From positions 1 to 45,493 of the forward strand of contig JABDKG010000028.1 of the NCBI GenBank assembly GCA_013002305.1: a stretch of 45,493 nucleotides of DNA, written 5' to 3'. Below are positions 42,531 to 45,493 of this stretch, piece after piece. Position 1 is the stretch's first letter; the number at the start of each line of letters is the position of its first letter. The stretch comes from Hellea sp. Its GTDB lineage: Bacteria > Pseudomonadota > Alphaproteobacteria > Caulobacterales > Maricaulaceae. The position numbers and the translations under genes were made by a program. Below the pieces are notes generated by a model. The model did no database searches and had not been told where the DNA came from. It saw nothing but the letters and a program-made list of their open reading frames with translations.

Positions 42531-43808
42531 ATGATGCAAAATAAGGCGTTTTCATCAAGCCGGCGATTGGCCGAAAAATCTATGGCATTCGTGTTAGCCG
42601 GGGGTCGCGGCAGCCGGTTGAAGGATTTAACTGAAAAACGGGCCAAACCTGCCGTTTTCTTTGGCGGTAAATTCAGAATTATCGATTTCGCCCTATCTAA
42701 TGCGATGAACTCAGGTATCCGCCGAATAGGGGTGGCCACACAATATAAGCAACATAGTCTGATACGCCACATGCAACGCGGCTGGAATTTCCACCGTGCC
42801 GAGCGTAATGAGAGCTTTGACATTATGCCCGCGTCGCAGACAATGTCCGAGCAGAGATGGTATGAAGGGACTGCCGACGCAGTCTATCAGAATATCCATA
42901 TAATCAATAGCTATTCCAACGTCGAATATGTCGTGATTCTGGCAGGCGACCATATTTACAAAATGGATTATGAGTTGATGCTGGAAGAACATGTTAATTC
43001 CGGCGCTGACGTGACGATCGGGTGCCTTGAGGTTAGTGTTGAAGAAGCCAAAGGGTTCGGCGTCATGCACGTCGACAAGACCGATGCCATCACTGACTTT
43101 CTTGAAAAACCTGACAATCCCCCGACAATTCCGGGGCAGGACGGGGTTTGCCTTGCATCGATGGGTATATATGTTTTTGACAAAAGTTTTTTGTTTGAAC
43201 AATTGCAACGCGACGCGGACGAAAAAGGCAGTGATCGGGATTTCGGTAAAAACCTCATCCCCTATATTGTCGAAAATGGCAAAGCTCAGGCCCACCGGTT
43301 CACAAAATCCTGCGTTAGGTCCGAGGGCGAAGAAGAAGCCTATTGGCGTGACGTCGGAACAATCGATGCCTATATGGAGGCCAATCTGGACCTCACATCA
43401 TTTGAACCGGCCCTAAATCTATATGACAAACACTGGCCGATCTGGACCTATTCCGAGCTCGCGCCCGGCGCCAAATTTATTCATGACAAAGTCAATCGCC
43501 GCGGCGCCGCCGTTAATTCGGTTGTCTCGGGCGGATGTATTATTTCAGGCTCCCGTATTGATCAGTCTCTCCTCTTTACAGGCGTTCATGTGCACTCATA
43601 TTCATCGCTCAAGCGCGCTATTATCTTGCCGGAAGTCAATGTTGGACGAAAAGTTCAAATGACAAATGTTGTAATTGACAAAGGCGTGCAAATTCCGGAA
43701 GGGCTAGCGGTCGGAAATGATCCAAAACTCGATGCTAAACGGTTTTATCGAACTGAAAGCGGTGTCTGTCTGATCACGCAAAAGATGATTGATAATCTGG
43801 ATAGGTAA
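42531..43808 (+). CDS. glgC: glucose-1-phosphate adenylyltransferase (ADP-glucose pyrophosphorylase)
   Basis: GlgC makes ADP-glucose, the committed step of bacterial glycogen synthesis. The 425-residue protein has [56 protein letters not shown], the substrate region [10 protein letters not shown], and [21 protein letters not shown] left-handed beta-helix C-terminal domain includes [21 protein letters not shown]. The enzyme is usually allosteric, in alphaproteobacteria often activated by fructose 6-phosphate and pyruvate; this is family knowledge. The AGGGAG site lies 4 bases before the first ATG and 7 before a second ATG at 42534, so either could be the start. glgA follows with no gap. Confidence 0.97.
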   Translation: MMQNKAFSSSRRLAEKSMAFVLAGGRGSRLKDLTEKRAKPAVFFGGKFRIIDFALSNAMNSGIRRIGVATQYKQHSLIRHMQRGWNFHRAERNESFDIMPASQTMSEQRWYEGTADAVYQNIHIINSYSNVEYVVILAGDHIYKMDYELMLEEHVNSGADVTIGCLEVSVEEAKGFGVMHVDKTDAITDFLEKPDNPPTIPGQDGVCLASMGIYVFDKSFLFEQLQRDADEKGSDRDFGKNLIPYIVENGKAQAHRFTKSCVRSEGEEEAYWRDVGTIDAYMEANLDLTSFEPALNLYDKHWPIWTYSELAPGAKFIHDKVNRRGAAVNSVVSGGCIISGSRIDQSLLFTGVHVHSYSSLKRAIILPEVNVGRKVQMTNVVIDKGVQIPEGLAVGNDPKLDAKRFYRTESGVCLITQKMIDNLDR

Positions 43809-45260
43809 TTGCCCCTTAAAAAAACACAGTCGGTACTATTTGTAGCATCAGAATGTTTTCCTCTGATCAAGACCGGGGGGCTCGCCGATGTGGTTGGCGC
43901 GCTGCCCATCGCTTTGGCGCATGCGGGAACAAATGTAACGGTTTTCCTGCCGGGCTTTCCGAAAGTTCTTGCCGGCATTGAGTCGGCACGGACCCTGGCA
44001 AAAATTAAAACATCCGATGGACCTCCCGCGAAATTGATATCCGGAACGACAGCGTCGGGCCTCAATATTATTGCGCTCGACGCGCCGCAATATTTTGATA
44101 TTGAGGGAAACCCCTATCTCGACGATACGGGCAATGACCGGCCGGATAATGGTGCTAAATATGCTTATTTCTCAAAGGTCGCTGCAGATGTCGCGCTCGG
44201 GAAAATCGGCCGAAAAAAATACGATATTTTACACGCCCATGATTGGCAGGCCGGTCTGTGTGCGGCCTATGTCAAAGCGTCTGGAACAACAAAACTTAGA
44301 ACCATACTGACGATACACAATTTGGCGTTTCAGGGACGATTCCCGAAATTCTTAATGGCCAGTCTGGGTCTCCCGACGAGTTATTATAGTCGCAATGGTC
44401 TGGAATATTGGGACCAGGTCAGTTTCTTAAAAGCCGGCATCATGTATAGCGACCATATCACAACCGTCAGCCCGACTTACGCGCTTGAAATTCAATCCGA
44501 TGATGGCGGTATGGGATTTGGCGGATTGTTACGCGCCCGGTCCCAGTCGATTTCCGGCCTCCTGAACGGAATTGATCTGGACGTCTGGAACCCTGAAACC
44601 GATCCGGAAATATATAAATCCTATTCAGCCGAAAACCCAAAGGGTAAGGCGGGAAATAAATCGGCTCTACAAAAAGCTCTTAAATTGCGCCCGGATGCCA
44701 AGGCACCATTGTTTACAGTCATTTCCCGGCTGACGACGCAAAAGGGGCTCGATCTACTGGCCGACATGACAGACTTCATTGTCGCCGAGGGAGGCCAGAT
44801 AGCGCTGTTAGGCTCGGGGGATAGTGCGATTGAAGATGCTTTCAATGCCGCCGCGAAAAAGCACCCGACCGAAATTTCGGTCACGATCGGATATGACGAG
44901 CCATTGGCGCATCAGCTACAGGCCGGCGCAGACGCGATATTTATTCCGTCCCGGTTCGAACCTTGTGGCCTGACCCAGCTTTGCGCCATGCGATATGGAA
45001 CCGTGCCGATCGTCGGCCGGGTTGGCGGTCTCAATGATACGGTTATCGATGCCAGTCCTATGGCTTTGGCAAACGGCGCGGCGACCGGTGTGCAGTTTGC
45101 GCCGGTAAATGCCCACATGCTTTACTCCGCGATTTCGCGCGCATTTGATTTGTATTCAAACCCGGCACAATGGAATCAAATCGTGACCAATTGCTTAAAC
45201 CAAAATGTCGGTTGGGAAACGTCCGCCGCGGATTATCGAGACCTCTACGCGTCTCTTTGA
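43809..45260 (+). CDS. glgA: glycogen synthase (ADP-glucose, GT5)
   Basis: GlgA extends alpha-1,4-glucan from ADP-glucose. The 483-residue protein has the family motif KTGGLADVVGALPIAL (about 22-37), HAHDWQAGLCAAYVK, TIHNLAFQGRFP, VSPTYALEI, NGIDLDVWNPETDP and the C-terminal RFEPCGLTQLCAMRYGTVPIV. The start is TTG, directly after the glgC TAA, with GGATAGG just before it; no ATG is placed correctly for the first strand. A non-ATG start immediately after a stop suggests translation tied to glgC. Confidence 0.96.
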   Translation: MPLKKTQSVLFVASECFPLIKTGGLADVVGALPIALAHAGTNVTVFLPGFPKVLAGIESARTLAKIKTSDGPPAKLISGTTASGLNIIALDAPQYFDIEGNPYLDDTGNDRPDNGAKYAYFSKVAADVALGKIGRKKYDILHAHDWQAGLCAAYVKASGTTKLRTILTIHNLAFQGRFPKFLMASLGLPTSYYSRNGLEYWDQVSFLKAGIMYSDHITTVSPTYALEIQSDDGGMGFGGLLRARSQSISGLLNGIDLDVWNPETDPEIYKSYSAENPKGKAGNKSALQKALKLRPDAKAPLFTVISRLTTQKGLDLLADMTDFIVAEGGQIALLGSGDSAIEDAFNAAAKKHPTEISVTIGYDEPLAHQLQAGADAIFIPSRFEPCGLTQLCAMRYGTVPIVGRVGGLNDTVIDASPMALANGAATGVQFAPVNAHMLYSAISRAFDLYSNPAQWNQIVTNCLNQNVGWETSAADYRDLYASL

Positions 45261-45272
45261 TATCAAAAGCCA

Positions 45273-45493
45273 ATGCCGCAAGATAAAATCATTTCAAAAG
45301 GCAGCCCCGCACCCTTGGGACCGGACGTCCAAAAAGACGGCGTAAACTTTGCGATATTCTCATCCCAAGCCACGTCTGTCACGCTTTGCCTGTTTTCACC
45401 GGATGGCACAACCGAAACGGACCGGATCAAGCTGCCTCAAAAATCCGGGGATATCTGGCACGGATTTGTCAAAGGCCTTAAAGCCGGACAGCT
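45273..45493 (+). CDS. glgX: glycogen debranching enzyme (5' part; cut by window end)
   Basis: An ATG at 45273, 12 bases after the glgA stop, opens a frame that runs off the window. The 73 visible residues include KGSPAPLGPDVQKDGVNFAIF and VTLCLFSPDG, the N-terminal CBM48 beginning of GlgX-type isoamylases. GlgX removes branches left after phosphorylase action. With it the locus has glgB, glgP, glgC, glgA and glgX, a full synthesis and breakdown set. The catalytic GH13 domain lies outside the window. Confidence 0.85.
   Translation, partial: MPQDKIISKGSPAPLGPDVQKDGVNFAIFSSQATSVTLCLFSPDGTTETDRIKLPQKSGDIWHGFVKGLKAGQ

Overview
The window is chromosomal DNA from an alphaproteobacterium, most likely a marine, dimorphic member of the Hyphomonadaceae/Maricaulales type. 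The inference rests on gene families and order (ETF-QO, TPR lipoprotein, ispE, polyprenyl synthase, DUF2007, glyQ/glyS and ppdK in series), on an exact CtrA-type site (TTAA-N7-TTAAC) before a cell-wall hydrolase gene, and on moderate GC with tightly overlapping genes. No rRNA, tRNA, CRISPR array or transposase gene was recognised. No gene-free stretch exceeds 300 bases; the longest gaps are 42317-42530, 25717-25909 and 14360-14500.

Layout. 1-1414 (minus): a RimK-type ligase fused behind a retropepsin-like zinc-protease domain, cut by the window edge. 1545-7839: ETF-ubiquinone oxidoreductase, a TPR lipoprotein, ispE and a WecA/WbpL-like polyprenyl-phosphate sugar transferase, meeting a convergent polyprenyl diphosphate synthase gene. 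7919-14359: DUF2007, glyQ, glyS and ppdK, with a DUF559 nuclease gene lodged between glyQ and glyS and bounded by imperfect inverted repeats. 14501-15196: a SleB-type hydrolase with CtrA- and CRP-like sites upstream. 15242-18940: surface-glycan genes (two GT2 transferases, an epimerase, a methyltransferase, GtrA). The minus-strand part of this set continues without a gap from the housekeeping genes tsaD, gpsA and a YciI gene. 21409-24620: hemC, hemD and a HemY-like TPR protein. 24664-31448: an acyltransferase, a secreted DUF1800/DUF1501 pair, and a phytanoyl-CoA-dioxygenase-like gene coupled to glpK.

31561-36770 is the most interesting block. It is a compact four-gene unit encoding a TIR-transmembrane-TPR protein, a lipoprotein of unknown family, a TPR protein with a SLOG-like nucleotide-binding domain, and a Crp/Fnr regulator. 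TIR plus SLOG recalls Thoeris-type nucleotide signalling, but with a membrane-anchored TIR protein and a transcription factor in place of a SIR2-type effector. This is an inference from domain content.

37652-45493 is a glycogen locus: glgP-glgB leftward, and glgC-glgA-glgX (glgX cut by the window end) rightward. The shared 214-bp control region holds a perfect 16-bp palindrome fitting the LacI-family operator pattern, and a second palindrome lying on the predicted glgC promoter.
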